Assembly (NCBI GenBank): GCA_034509425.1
Contig: JAVTVJ010000342.1
Coordinates: 1,922,001-1,986,000 of the forward strand
Length of the DNA stretch: 64,000 nucleotides
Source: Eopsaltria australis
Taxonomy: Eukaryota; Chordata; Aves; Passeriformes; Petroicidae
Reading direction: 5' to 3'
This document shows positions 14,444 to 28,470 of this stretch, one piece after another. Below the pieces are notes generated by a model. The model saw nothing but the letters and a program-made list of their open reading frames with translations, searched no databases and was not told the DNA's origin. Made by a program: the position numbers and the translations under genes. Each line of letters begins with the position of its first letter. Positions within the stretch are counted from its first letter, which is position 1.

Positions 14444-17400
14444 TATACGAAACATTCATATGCCCCAGCATGCTGAGCTTCCAACATGGCAAAGCAGCAG
14501 TGGCAATGAGAGGGTGGGAAATAGCATTTAACTCATGATGGTAGCTTTGAAAACGTAACAGCATGAGTTCCATCCTTCCTTCCACAGGAGCAATTGCCTG
14601 GGTAAGTGAGGTGGGATCTCATTGTATCAATATGAGCAGTTCATCCTCCTTGCTGGTCACTAGCAACACACTCCTCTCTGGTTTAGGACCTGGACAAACA
14701 GGACTAAATAAATGTCTTATCAAGGGAGAAGATTGCAGATATTTTTTATGTGGGAACAGAGGTCCTAACAAGTCTGAGAAACATTGCATAAATGTCTCCA
14801 GATAAAACTGTTAGCTCTGGATGGCATCTCCTAAATGCCTAATTGTGAAATTATTTCCCAGAAGACTTTGTTTGTGTTTTGCTCAACTATTAAAGACAGG
14901 GAGCCCAGATCCATGCAAAACCCCCAGCAAGGAAATACTAAAGTATGGGAATGTTTTAGGCCAGCCAGGGAATTGGGACTGCTAACAAAAATCAACAGGT
15001 ACAGACTTAAAAATGAAAAAAGCAATACTTCAGGATTGCTCTATAATGCAGACATAAAAGAGATGATAACTATTTAAAATACTTCATAAAAGTACTGGAA
15101 CTAAGCATCTCCTAGAGCAGAGCCCTGACAAATCGCCCAGCCACCTACATGCATTTATGGTTGTGGCTGTCCAGGGATCACTTAGAACTAAATTAGCAAA
15201 GGAAGCCATTACACAAGGAATAACTCCAAGAAACTGGGGTCTCAAAAGCAGAAAAGTGAATGAAGAAATTGAAATTGCAGGCAACGGGGCAAAATGACAG
15301 CGTAGCAGACAGGCTATTTCCTCAATGAAAGAAATGTGAATTATGAAAAAGTCAGGCAGTCAGCATGTGTCAGAAGTGCCCTGAGGAGACTATCCTGATT
15401 TCCCCCTTCTGGCTGCAGAAGGCCATTTAATGCTTTCCATTGAAGTGAGAAGGCACATGATGAGGTTCCTTAAAAGCCATGAACACAGAGTGCTCCGAGC
15501 CTGGGGATTGCCTGTGCCAGGTGTAATTGCAGTGCCCTGGCCCTGTCAGGCTGGGGGCAGCCAGCACCCACCACGCAGAAAGCTGAGCTCCTCTGCAACA
15601 AATCCATCTCTCAGAGGGAATGGAATTCAAGGTGACTGGAAATTGAGCAAGAGCGCAGAAACCGCGCTGCTATTTCCTGCTTGACAAAACGGGACCTGAT
15701 ATTTGAGATGGGCAGACCCCTTCATCTCATTACTCTGTGACAGGATGAGAGTATTTGTGCAGGAAATAGTGAGCTGTGTTTCTCCATCCTGCTGAAGTAC
15801 AGAAAAGGTGCTGGAAACTCCCAGCATGTTCTTCATTTCACATTTAAACCCTTGGATATCTGAAGCCACGGATCTCTTAAGACATGGAGAGCATCCTGGG
15901 GCAAATGATCACAATATCCTCACCCTGGTCCTTCTCTCTTCCTCAAACATCTGCACTTGGACTGCCAAGCCACACAGATGTTTGCTCTGATGGGTTATCC
16001 CCTCTCTTCAGCTCTTCTTTCCCATCATGGATGTCTGGCTCTGGAGAAGCACCATGAAGGTGGCACCAAGCCCAACTTCAAACCTGTTTTCAGCCTGCTG
16101 CCCCTGGAGAAGGACAGGTGTGTGCCACAGAGCCAAGCAGTGCAGGAAGGAAATGCAGAACTATCATCAGCACTAATGTGGCTCTCCAAAGACGAGAAAT
16201 TCCTGTCAATGGCTCCATCCCATCCAGGAGAGGAGCAGCTGCCAAGTGCTGCAAACCACAAAGGCTGATCAAATAGGGGCCATACTGGTGGGGATGTGGA
16301 CTGAATTGGGACAGCTTTTTCCCCCTCTGTCACCGAGCAGGGCAGAGGAAATGCTCTCCAGACACACACACGCACCCAAACCACAGCCAGCTTGCTCTGG
16401 GGGAGCTCAGTCCTAATCACAAGCAGGTCCCTGCTGCTGGGAGCCCCTGGGCTGGGTTTCTCAGCCTCTCACAGCACAGAGCCAAAGACACAGGCTGCCT
16501 CTTCTGCAGCAAAGACTGTCAAAGACTGAAAGAGCAGCTTTCATTTGGTCAAGATTTCACACTCCTTCCCTTTCTGGCTGGGAGGAGAATGGAATGAGAG
16601 CAGTCCTGAGGAGAGGGACTCAGGGGTGTCAGTGGATGAGGAAGAGCTCAGCCAGTGGCTTCAAGGTGAATGGACTCTGGTGTCTGTTGGACTGGAGCTG
16701 CAAAAGCACTTGTTCCCAGCCCAGTGGCTTAGCTTTAAGAGCAGCTTTAATTGAAGCAGTTCAATCAACACAGGTGGCTTTGAAAATCCTACTCTTAAAA
16801 TCCTTTGTGTGCTGGCAGCTGCTGCTTGGCCAACTGAGAAGCCCTGAGGCTCCAGCCCAGTTGCTTTTCCCCATTTGTTGTGAGCACTGAGGCTCCTGCC
16901 TGGCCTGAGCCTTGCTGGCTGACAGAGGATGGAACAGCAGTCTGAAGACTCAGGTTGTGCTCTGCCCAGGGAAGTCAGAAGCCCCTGGCTGCATCTCTGT
17001 TGCAGGGATTTCTAGCCGCAGAGGCACCAGTGCATGTCCTCTCCTCATGACTGAGCTCAATGAACCCCAGCACCCTGACCCCTGGGTGTGACAAGTCCTA
17101 TTTTCACCTTGTCAATCCTGATGAAAGGTCTTTACAGACTGTCCCTCACTCCAGCCCTCGAGGGGCCTTATCAAACACTGCTGAAAGGAGAGGAACCCAG
17201 ACAGATGGCTGCTTTGGAAAGCCCTGTAACCTGGGATCTGCACATGCAGGAAGCAGCTCCAATTCGTCCTGACTTCTGGTTCCTTTGCAAGAGGCTGGTG
17301 CTTCCATAAACAAAGTGAAAGCAGAGGCTGCAGCGGTGACAGACAAACCCTGAGAGCTAACAGAGGTTAGGAGCTGGGACAGGCTGCATCCCAGCAGCAC

Positions 17401-20400
17401 TTTGTAAAAGGTATTGTTGTTAACTCTCAGGCTGGACAAGGTAGAGGGCTCTCCTTTATGAATTATAGATAAGCCCTCTGATGCAGCAAGTGCCAGATAT
17501 CCTGATGCTCAGCTGAATGCAAGGGAGGAGGGAGAAAACCACGCAGACACACCTCACCTCCCAATCTGTGTGAGTTTATAATCAAAAACCTTTGGAGGCC
17601 ACGGGACACACTTCCAAAAGTACTCCCATAAGGCTCTAGACAAGTGGTTAGATCTTCAAAGAGCACACTTTAATTCAGGCACATAATGAAGTGGACAGAT
17701 TAAAACAAAACAAAGCAAAACCCACGCTGAGACAACAGCAGCTGTCCGTGTGCACCAGCAGCTGAGAACGACAGCTGAGAGAGAAACTGGGGCCACTGGG
17801 GAGAGCTCAAACCTGGCCCCAGTGCTCCCAGCCTCACCCAGAAACGCTGCTGGGAGAGCCCTGCTCCTTCTGAGAGCTGCTGGGTGCCAAGGGCTCTGCC
17901 AAATCTGGCCACAGGAACCACCAGAAATGCTATTTCTGCCAGGGATGACAAAGGCCTCACAAAGCATCCCCCCTTTTGGTAAAAAAGATAAAGGGTTCTG
18001 TGGGATTTGGTAACTTGAATGCTTACATTGCTGCAAACAAACACTCCAGCTTTTGCAGATGTCTGAAGGACTGTCAGGCAGCTGTGCAAAAGGAGTATGA
18101 GGAAATTGCCCATAAGAAAATGGTTAATTCAGACCAAAAAGGCAAGAGCAAAAGAGCTTGGCAGATCTTCTGAGGGCAAAGTTACAAACCCCACTTACTG
18201 AAAGTCTGGATCTGGGAAACTCAATCTGATAGAGTTGAAAGACACTATTTTGGCCTGTCAGAGCCCTGAACCAGCCAAGTTCAGCCCAGCTGCTGCTGCT
18301 CACAGCTACAGTGGCATCTCTGAGCAGTGAACTAGAGAAACACAGCTTTCCCAGCACATCAGGGCCCTCTGAGCAATGCCAGAAAATTGTACTCCATCAG
18401 CTAAAAATAAAAAATCATATTTGTTTGGGAATAGTTACATATTGGAAAAATACTATTTTTTTAACATAAATTATGACAGTGTTGAAAAAGGCAAAGGTAA
18501 GGCATTTTAAATAGTTTCACCTAGTTAGCAGGAGGTGATGGTGGCTTCCTTCTTTCGTGTGTCCCACCATGTCAGAGCTGGCTGCAGAAGTGAGAAAAAT
18601 TGCTAAGGAGGTATCCAGGTTTTCTCCCAGCAGTTTTAATGGCTGGTTTCCTTTTGCCAGTGCTGTGCTTGGCCCTCTTGTGCTCCAGTCCAAGACATTT
18701 CTACCAGTTCTCATTAGCAGGACCTGGCAGCCACAGCCCCTTCTGCTGGACTGGAGTCTGCAAACAGAAGGCTGAGTTACTGAGGTTCACAGCCCCCAAG
18801 AATTCCTCAATTCTCCTGCTCTCACCTGACTCCCACAGGCCCAAGGCTCAACTGCAGATGTCCTGACAGGTTTCCTGGCTGGATTGCAGTGAGGAGCCAA
18901 AGGCTGGAGCAGGTGGAAGCACCAGGGATGCCCCTGGTGTGCAGGGTGTGGGGCTGTAGGCACGCTCCTGCCTCCAGGGTGGCAGGGATTGTTTGCAAGA
19001 AAACAGAACAGCACAAGGCAAGGGATGAAACATCACTCAGTTTGTACCAGCTGAGTCTTCTGCCTCGTGGGGTGGCAGATTTGGGCTGTTCAGAGAACTC
19101 TGAAGTTGCTCTCTCATGGAGAACAACAAAAAATTTGTGGAGTTCTTTATAGATCCTTTCCTAACATGCACTGGGAGCCCAGTGATGCTTTTGCTCTGCC
19201 TGACTTCCCCTCATTATTGGCTTTTGCAGCACTTCATGTACCTGGGGAGGTGTTTCATCAGACCTCAGTGCATTAGGCTGCAGGAGGTGTTAGAGGACTG
19301 AAGTCCTGACCCAGCTGTCCTTTCCACATGCCAGGCCAATATTCCTTCTTGCTGAAGAAGGCATGAACTCAGGTAACCCAATTATCACCAAAGGATCAAT
19401 TAAATTAGTGTAGAAAACAGAAGATCAGGATAGGCAAGGCCACATGGATAGGGAGCTTCTTGGTATTTGAAACCCACCAGGACATCCCACTGCTCTGCCT
19501 TTGTCCACATGGATTTTCCAAAACAATTTTTTGAGCCTCCACAATCATGTTTCTTTACCAAGCAGCATTCTTTCTGGCTGCCTCAAAACTAAACTCTGCC
19601 CTATACACATGCCTGAAAATAAGAGATAGGCCCTGAGTATCTGTCACTTGAGAGGTTAGCTTAGATTGTTTTTAATAGTTTGTGCTACTCATAACTGGTT
19701 TTAAACTGACAGGGGAAAGCGATAAAAGAGTAAGATCTGTGTTTCTGAGCTCACATCAAAGAAGAGCTTTAAAGAACCAGTAAAAAGGCTGTCAAAAATG
19801 GGAAGGCTTTACCCAGCAGCCTAACAAAACAAGCTTCAAAAAACCAAGAAATAGTGTCCCAAAACAAATGAACCAGAGAGGGAAAATGTTAGTTGGAAAG
19901 TAAATATTTAACAGGGCCCATACCTGCTAAGAGAAAGACAAAAAAGACTGGAAAAAGCCCTGATCACAAGAGAGAAGTTTTTTGCTGCAGAAAGAAAGGA
20001 TGGCCATAGGATTTGGAAGTACTTACAGTTCTTTTCTGCACTACTGACTACGTTAGAGTCATCAGCCTGAGCTGGGCTCTCCATTACACTGCACAGAGCC
20101 TGCAGATTATTCACTCCCTGACACAAATTTCTCTCACAAGGCTTCTTTAAACTTCCCTTTGTACCCCCAGCTTTTTAGCTGCCGTCAGGAGCCTTCAAGG
20201 TTTAACTCTGGGAGACAAAGCAGCGGCCTCCTGATGCCAGGATTAATGGCACTCCACAAAGAAGTGCAGACACATGAATTATCCACAGGTCTTTCATTCT
20301 CCCAGAGCAGTGTGAGGCAGGTACACACACACCCATCCATCCTCCAGAGATGCCCCAGGGGTGAAGGGCAGCTTTTCCTTGTGGGTGCTTCCCTCTGGAT

Positions 20401-20959
20401 CTGGGGTGGCAGCAGCTCTTGCAGCTTCTCCTGCTCCGTGCTGAGCAATCCCAGAGCAGATGGTGCTCAGGGCTTATACCTGGAGCAGCCCTTGCAATCT
20501 CAGAAATGCCTTCTGATGTGCACTTCCCCTAAATTGTCTCTGCCATTTCCTAAGCAAGAGCTCAGCCTCATGGATAAGTAGCTCCTCAGCCACTTGGCTC
20601 CCAGGAGTCCATCACCAATTCCAGTAAGCGCTGCTCCGCGTGGATGCAGAAAGAGGTTTTGGCAGCACCCACTGCTGTTGCCAGCCAGGATCTTCCAGGT
20701 CCTCAAATCACTCCAAGCAGCTCAATTTCCCTTCTCAAGCTGCACCACCACAGCTATCTGACACTGTCCCCTTGCTCCAGGCAGCCCTTAGAGAAAAGAA
20801 GATGCAATCACTTCCCCAAAGCTTGAATTGTCTTCTGAAAGCAACTCCTCCCTAGTGTTAGGCTTATTAATAAAAGCCCTCTTACAGATTCATCCTAGTG
20901 AAGAACATCCATGCAAGTTCAAGGGCTTTGCTAGTTTAAAAGAGAGGAAAGTGCTATTT
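9601..20959. other. GPC1: Intron sequence, mostly unannotated
   Basis: Apart from the AT microsatellite at 14.4 kb, nothing is recognised. Open frames here (up to about 140 codons) show no domain and have frames overlapping them on both strands. Confidence 0.5.
14413..14440. repeat. (AT)14 microsatellite
   Basis: Twenty-eight bases of uninterrupted AT dinucleotides, flanked by GG on the left and GCATATACG on the right. It should be polymorphic and prone to cruciform formation. Confidence 0.95.
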
Positions 20960-21090
20960 GATATAGTGGGAGATGAACTTACAGAGCTTGCTGCCATGGG
21001 ACTTTGAGGGGCAGGTCTTATCCAGCAGATTTAAAAGGAAATTAGATAATATTCATGGACAAAAGGACTGGGCAGAGATGTACCCCTGAT
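20960..21090 (+). mobile_element. CR1-type LINE fragment (diverged)
   Basis: The order of blocks (GAACTTACAGAGCTTGCTGCC, GGGACTTTGAGGGGCAGG, TTTAAAAGGAAATTAGATAA, ATTCATGGACAAAAGG) follows the 3' region of an older CR1 subfamily, which has a 'lacaaattcatggagga' type motif. Edges are approximate and the copy is clearly diverged. Confidence 0.6.
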
Positions 21091-23404
21091 ATCCCCTCTG
21101 GACAAGCTGTGGGTGTTCAGGAGCACAAAGTGACAGACTTCAGAAAGGTGGCCCAGCCACACTCAGCTCCTAAATGTGTCCTCTGCTAGCACTGTCAGGC
21201 ACAGCCTGCAGGGTGAGCCAGCCCATGGGGTGACCCAGTCAGAGATTTCTTCCATTCCTGCAGGGCACCCAAGCCCCTCCACACACCACTCCCAGGCCTG
21301 GCTGGCAGAGCAAGAACCAGCTGCTCTCTGGAGGCCAACCAGGCACACTCATGGTACCTGAAGAGCTCAGAAGCTCTGGAGCTCTGCTTCTGCACCATCA
21401 TCAGCAAAACACACAGTCCAAAGCACAGGGTGGAGGACACTGCAGAGGAAACCTCAGAGCTCTCTTCCCCTTGCTGAAGCTCCTTGTGCACACATCAAAA
21501 TCTAAAGCCTTGCCTCAGCTTGGTGGGTCAGCCCAGCAGTGAATCCAGGGAATCCAGACAAGGGCCACACCAGCACCTCCACGTGCAGTGGGGGAAGGAA
21601 ACAAATCACCCAAAACATGTCAATTTTTATGCCATCTTGATGTGTTGCACGTGTGATTACTGCAGAAACCAACCTGGGTAATTGCAGCCATCTGCACCCA
21701 TTACCACCATTTGTGTGTGTATTCATAGTGACTGCACATTAGTTAGGCATGCCATTGCACAAACATATTAACCAGCTAATTAATTAAAAGAACAGACCTT
21801 CTCTGCTTAGGAGGAGCCCATCACCCACTAATCACAAGAATATATTTTCTCCATCTGTTAGATCACTTGCTCCCTCCCCAAGGTCAGCAGGGAAGATGCA
21901 GCTGGCCCGCAGTCCCCAGGAGGCTGTGCTGGGGTGCTGAGCATTCTGTTTGAGTGACTTCCTTTGTGCAGCAAGGCTCTGAGACCATGGCTGCTTCTGG
22001 AAACACGACCCTGGCACTCCCACAGTGCTTCTGGATTACCCCAGGTGACCTCTGGATGCATCCTTCCACCCCTCCCAGTGCTCACTGCCAAGCATGGGGG
22101 GGCTCCTCACATGCCCCTAAGAGGGCAGCCCAAGTGCACATCCCAAACAGCCCCTGCTGCCAAGCTGGGCCCTCTTCTGGCTCCTGTTTCTACAGCAAAC
22201 TCCCAAAGCAACAGTGGATTATAAATACACAGGGGACGGCTGTGCCCCAGCACTCCACTGACATATGGTTCTATCTTCAGTCAGAAGCTCTGGATTTAAA
22301 TTTAGGGATGGAGCAGGAGGTTAGGTTTCAAAGTTCCAAGCTAAATCCCCTGGCAGGAAGCAATGAGGCCAGATTTTTGTCCCTGCAGTGCAGCCTTAGA
22401 GCAGATGGGAGCAGGGAGTCAGTTCTGTCGAGCAAAAAGCTTTTTGTGGGGCCCTGAAAGGCTGTGCCCAACTTCTCAGCTCTTTGAAGAGCTGCTGGAG
22501 CTCCAGCCCCCTGCACCAGCTGCTGCTGCACCAGCCCTGATGGGGCAGTCATGACTCCTGCTGAACACCCAAAATTTGGGTAGAAAAATATGGTTCCAGC
22601 TATTGCCTTATAATAACCCCTCCTATTACAGCAAAGGCAGCAGTATCTGCTCCAGGTTGTACCAACGCCTCCATCAGCTCCCATCCCCTCCGAAACAAAT
22701 GTTTGTGTGAAGGGGTAATAAGCTACAGGCCCAACAGCTTTTGGCCATTCTTCATCTGTGATGAAAAAGGAACAAGTAAATTTGAAATCATTGTGAAATA
22801 TTTGTGAAGCAAGCCAAACCCCTCCTTCCTGCACACATGAAATGCAGTGCTGAAGAAGTTACTACAATCCAATAAAGCGTAAAATGCTTTCATCATATTC
22901 AATAGAAATGCTTACCCTAGTTATGGGGGAGTTCAAGACAACTCCACACTAGATTTAACTTTGGTTTTCCTAAAGCTAGGGAAATTTTTCTATCTTTATA
23001 CATTTTGAAAAAACTAAAACCAAGTAATTGTCATTGCTCCCAGATGTGGGAGACTGGTTGTAGCTCTGTCAAGTGGGACATGTGCAAATACTGCTCTTGG
23101 AGCACCACGATTGTTGACCAGGCTGTCTGATCATTGCACACTTGTCAGGAAGCCTTCTGCTATCTCCTGCCCAACCCTCTCATTCTACAGCTCCAGAGAG
23201 GTCCTAAGCCCTGTACAGCAAAATACCAGGGTGCAGCTCCTGCCTGCAGCTCCTCTGAACTGCTGCCAAGGAGCCAGGGCAGGAGCAAGGGCTGAAGCCA
23301 AGGAGCACAACACACAGGCACCTGGATCATTTCCAGATGATTCTGCTGCAGGACCACATCACCATCACTGCATCTGTTCATCACACAGACACTTCCCTCA
23401 CACT

Positions 23405-23660
23405 CTTCACAAAATCACAGAATCACAAGGTTGGGAGAGACCTTCAAGATCATCGAGTCCAACCCATGCCCCAACACCTCCACTAAACCCTGGCACCGAG
23501 TGCCACATCCAGTCTTTGTTTAAACACATCCAGGGATGGTGACTCCACCACCTCCCTGGGCAGACAATTCCAGTATTTTATCACTCTTTCCCTAAAAATC
23601 ATTTTCCCTCCTATCCAACCTTTATCCTTCTCCAAGCACAGACTGTTCCCTGCTCTGCAA
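23405..23660 (-). mobile_element. CR1 LINE, 3' end including the end of the ORF2-like frame
   Basis: On the plus strand it begins with the reverse-complement CR1 tail (AAATCACAGAATCACAAGG, then AGACCTTCAAGATCATCGAG). On the minus strand the sequence translates over 23483-23590 to WNCLPREVVESPSLDVFKQR, the conserved C-terminal coding remnant of bird CR1 copies. The copy is 5'-truncated and lies in the same orientation as GPC1. It is one of the better preserved CR1 pieces here. Confidence 0.9.
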
Positions 23661-26164
23661 AGCACCAAATTGTGTGGACTGGATCCATGACTTGGTCCAG
23701 TACCTTCTGAACTGAGGAAAAACACATTCAAAGAAACTGCAGTTAAACGTGGTCTGAGCAATGCTGTCTTTCCCTCTTCCTCTGTCTCCTGCAGGAGGCA
23801 CAGAGCCAGGGCAAGCCTTTTGGGAGAGCCTGCACCCTTGGGTGCTCCCACCCTGCCCACCCAGCCAGCAGGAGCTGCTCCGCAGGCAGAGTTATCCTCT
23901 CCCTGTGCTGCCTGACCACCTCAGCCTGGCTGAATCCAAAAGTCATCCAAACAAAACCTGGGTCCCTCAATCATCTGAGAAGCAGCAAACATGCTGAGTT
24001 AAGTGCAAGGTAAGCAGTATTTTTATTTGGTTAATTAGAATTGCTCATCAAATGAAAACAAAGGAGTGATTTACTGCAGAACTGGTACAGGTAGTTGTTG
24101 CATAAGTACATTCCTGCATATTTGGCTACATTAGGAATATTTTTTAATTAACAGTTTCTCCTTGGCTAAAGCAAACCATCGAAAATAAAGAAAGAGAAGT
24201 TTCACACAAGGGTACTGCCGAATCCCTCAACTGCCAGCTACTTTTTTTCTGCAGGGAGGATTTTAAATTAAAAGCAGATTGCCTTCATTAGCGTTACCAG
24301 AAGCCATGTAACTGCCAAAGCTGACAGAAACACAACTGTGATTTGCAGATTTGGCAAGTGCCATTTTCTCTTTCTGCAAATGTGGGTAATGTCATTTGTA
24401 TTGAAGGGCTTTTGTGGGGGACACTGCAAAAAACAACTCCTTCCCCAGGAGAGGAAAAGTATCTCCAGAGCAGAGATTCAGTAATCTGGGGCTCTCAAGC
24501 TCTCTCTCCCTGTTAACTTTCCAAGGAAGTTCGTTGCATTAAATTTGTGCTGAAAACGCTCAGCCAGTATGAATGCTATGAACTGTCTTCTCCTGATGAC
24601 TGAGCAGAATACAGTAGCAAGCCCAAAATAAACATTTCAACAGTGATCTTTGACATACAGCCACACTCAAGCTTTCCATGACACGGTGCCAAACCCTCAG
24701 AAACCGTTCAGCACAGATCTCACCAAAATCTCTATTTTCTTTACTTCACTGTAGCTGAAAAGGCTGATAGTAGGAAAGTTCCATTTCCACCAAGGGCAGC
24801 TGTGTTTGCAGCCTTCAGAGTCCCAGCCTTGGGGATGAGGGGAAAGTCTTGGTAGTATTTTTACTCTGATTGCTGTGTGAATAGCTGTGAATAGCTGCAG
24901 AGCAGAGCGGGGATGCATGAACCTGCCGGGTGTCAGAGCAAGCTGAATGAGCTGCTGTCACTGTTACAGGGACTCCACATGCCCTGTGCATGAGTCTCCC
25001 CCAAATTCTGCTGTCCAGCCTCAGCAAGAAAACCTAAGACACCTAACGGAGGTGTTAAAACCCACGCAGGGTATTTTGGTTTGTGGCAGATGTGACACGG
25101 CGGTCGCTGCCTTTGGGGCTGAACTGAGCTGCAGATGTGACAGCAGAGCCACAGGGGTGACCCTGACCCAGGTGAGCTCCCTGGGGTTGGGAACAGACCC
25201 CTCAGCACCAGCACTGCCCCAGGAGCTGCTGCTGGCACAACCTGGAGCCACATCCAACTCCTGCTGCGTGGGAATCACAGAGCCTCCCATGACGAGAAGA
25301 TGAAGATGATGGAAATGACAGGATGAAGAAACAAGAGAAATGGGTAATGCCCTAAAAGAACCCAGATGCTCACTGGCACGGCACTAGAGACTACAGCACC
25401 CCCGAGTGAATGAAGGATTTATTCCCCCAGCTGTAGCCAAAATGGGAAGGTCTGAACACACTGCTAAACTCTGCAGGAAGTGCTCCAACACAGCATTACC
25501 ACAGTCACAAATGTAAAGTCTGTCTGCAGTAATTAGGATTGTACTACATATGATTTATTAGACACTGTCTTATAATCAAGACTAGGATAGCTGCCTACAT
25601 TGTAGTTACCAGTTTCTTAACTGCCTAAAAATAAAGCTACAAATGCAATGCAGTGCCAGACACGGAACCAACTGAAATAATGTTAAACCTACATGGAGCC
25701 TGCAAAGGCAACCACAGTGTGCCTGCTGGTAACCTTCAATCCAGCCTGGAGTTAAACACTCAGTGACTCTGCAATTTTGGTTTGTACCTTCAAAAGAACC
25801 AGAGAAGCCAGTTCTGTCTCTGTAGTCCAACTCTGCTTCACCACACAGTGAACAGAGTTCATTATCCATCGAACTAAACGCTAAGTAATGAGTTAACAAT
25901 AATTAAACTGAAAGAGACACAGATTAAAGGAATTTATTATTCCCTGATCTGCCAAGCAAATTGTTTAGATACCTGCAATCAATGAGTAATGATGAAACAG
26001 AATAAAACCCCAACAAACCAAAGAGCCAACAACAGGCTCGTAAAAATCTGTTCAGCAAGGCCCATGTATCTTCGTTAGGCTGAACAGCACAGCATTTTAA
26101 TCAACAAAAACCCCCTGTCTTTATGCATCATGAGATCAGAGGCAGAATGTGGCCCTAAATTATG

Positions 26165-26440
26165 CTGTTACTGTTTATTATTCATGTATCACAGGACTGA
26201 TGAAGATTTATGGTCCCATTGTGCTAACTACTGTATAGTGAAATTCAGAGAAATAGTGAGAATCAGTACTCCGAGACTTTATAATTCAAAGACAAATTAC
26301 AAAAACAAGGTATTGTAATTTAAAGGCAGTAATGAACAGATGGGGATTGGAGATACAGACAGATTAAGCAACTTGCCCAAGGTCATGCCAGACACATGTG
26401 CCAGAGCAGAAAATTTAACTGATCTCTGGAGTACCAGCAC
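26165..26440. mobile_element. Ancient L3/MIR-type element, about 275 bp
   Basis: Three ordered blocks match the same ancient amniote repeat: GGTCCCATTGTGCTAACTAC near 26,210, a middle CATTCAAAGACAAATTAC-like block, and GATTAAGCAACTTGCCCAAGG with TCATGCC after it near 26,365. The last block is the shared 'ggttaagtaacttgcccaaggtcacac' core. This is the longest ancient repeat copy I could recognise in the window. Confidence 0.65.
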
Positions 26441-26656
26441 GGGTTTTTACTGATGTAGGAGAACTCTGTTGCTCCTCTTTGATTTCACTGGATGCCATAT
26501 TTCATAAGCTGATAAAGAAGTTCAAAAACTGTTAATGTTACACGGCAGTACTGGAAGGATTTTCTTTCATCCCTCCCTCCTCAGAAGACCATCATTAACA
26601 CAAGTCCTGTGCCTACACCTCCACCTGATCTGTGCATGGCACAATTGCAGCATTTG

Positions 26657-27095
26657 CACAGAATCACAGAGTAATTGAAGCCTCCAGGTCTCCTGCAGCC
26701 ACCTAGGCACCCCCTCATTCAAAGCAGGACAAACTGCAGCAGATGCTCCAGGGCCTGGTCCACTCAAACTCTGAATATTTCAAGGAGGAAGATCACACCA
26801 CTTCTCTGCACTCCTGTGCCTGTGTTCAATCACTCAGGTCGAAAAAGTCTTTCCATGTGTGAAATGAGAATTTCTCCAGTTCCCACTTGTGTCCACCACC
26901 TCCTATCCTGCTGTCACGCATGAAATCCAGCTGTTCCCACACACTGAGTACTTGCAGGCAGCAATGGGATCTCCTCCAACCCTCTTTCTTCTGGACTCCA
27001 CTTGCTGAACAAGCCCAGCATTCAGAGCTGCTCGTGTTGCTGTACCTCTCCTGGAGAGGTGCCCTGGAATGGGGCATCATGCTCCAGGGGCAGCC
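26657..27095 (-). mobile_element. CR1 LINE fragment, about 440 bp
   Basis: It starts with the CACAGAATCACAGAG tail in reverse complement. It continues through CR1-like segments (AGGTCTCCTGCAGCCACC, TTTCAAGGAGGAAGATCACACC, GCTGAACAAGCCCAGCATTC, CTCTCCTGGAGAGGTGCCC). The GCTGAACAAGCCCAGC and GAGAGGTGC blocks are the usual markers of the region upstream of the CR1 tail. The inner portion is diverged. Confidence 0.8.
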
Positions 27096-28324
27096 CCACA
27101 GCCACCAAACACCAGACTGTAAGGCACTTCACACTATTTTTTTAATAAAGGATGCAAATACCTAATTTTCTTCTATACTTACTGTATTTTTATGCATTTG
27201 ACACTACGCAAACCCTGCAGCCTCCAGTTTACAGAACAAAACAGGAACATTGTTTTTGCACACCACTTGTGGAGGTTTGCTGTTCCAGGGGTCTCAGCAC
27301 ATGCAGGGCCCAGAGAGCCATCACTGCTCCCATAAAGAACTCTGGAAAGGCACATTTCACAAGGCTTTTTCTGCAGCTGACAAAAAGGATAGCCAGGTCA
27401 GCCTGAGTGATGTAACGTGCTCAAAATACATCAGTGACAGCAGGATAGCACAAGACACCGTGCTGCTGGACACACACACACCAGCAGATACATTGAGGAG
27501 TTTCAGTCCTAAAACCTGTCATGAAGTGTTTTGCTAAGTGAAAAATACTGAATTTACGACTGTGACAGGAGATCTCTTCAGTGCAACACAAACAGTAGCA
27601 GCAGTGTTACTAATTAAACCAAAACTCAAGCTCCCAGACAGCTGATCCAGGGTAGTGGGAGAAGTGAAACTGCATTTCAACACAGTGGCTTTCTCTCCTG
27701 GTTTACAAGTAAAATGTGCCCCCTGTCAAAAGGTGTTTGCTCTCTGTTTATTTTAAGAATAAAGTCACAGCTTAAGCTTTGCTTGTTTATATTTGCTGTG
27801 AAGATTTACCGATAAAAATTTCACTTTAATTAGTCCTGCAGAAGTGCTATCAACATTTGGTTTAGGTTTTCCCTGAATGTACTGCCCCAAGGAGCAGCAC
27901 AATCAATCCACTCAGCCACCCTGATAAGAAAGGCTTCGTGTGGAGACATTTGGGGCTTTAGTGATCCCACAACTGAAACAAAAACAGGCAAAGCAAGCCT
28001 GTCCCCGACATGGGAGAGACCAGCTGGGTGCCAGCAGCAAGCTCTGGATGCCAATGGCACTTTTATACCAACTGTGAGAGCAGAGCAATGGAGCCCCAGC
28101 TTTGGGATGAGCTGTTCCTCCATTTATGGACACATTTAAAGGCACACCAGTGATTCCTTAAGCAAAGGTACATGCTTCATCAAAATACAGGCATCACATC
28201 GTGCCCCAAAGAGGACTTTGCCTGCAGGAGAGGTGAGCAGGTGACACTCACCCCTCACAAGCTCAGCATGTGGCCACCACACACCTGCAAAGTTTGTGTT
28301 TTGGGCACAGAACAGACCTGCCAC

Positions 28325-28470
28325 AAGCCAGAGAATTGTTGAGGCTGGAGAGGGTCTCTAAGACCATCGAGCCCACCACTTGCAAAAGGCCAACTGGAAC
28401 ATTTCTCTGCCCTCCCCAGGCTCTTTCCAACCTCTCCTGCCAGCAATGCCCCAACACACAGCAGCTGGGG
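28325..28470 (-). mobile_element. CR1 LINE 3'-end fragment (weak)
   Basis: The segment AGAATTGTTGAGGCTGGAGAGG, TCTCTAAGACCATCGAGCCC resembles the CR1 tail 'gttgg-agagacct-aagatcatcgag-cca'. Similarity fades after about 28,400, so the left edge is supported and the right edge is a guess. Confidence 0.55.

Noticed and set aside
22328..22834. 168-codon minus-strand frame
   Set aside because: No family was recognised, overlapping frames occur on the other strand, and there are no splice or promoter signals. The length is not surprising in 64 kb.
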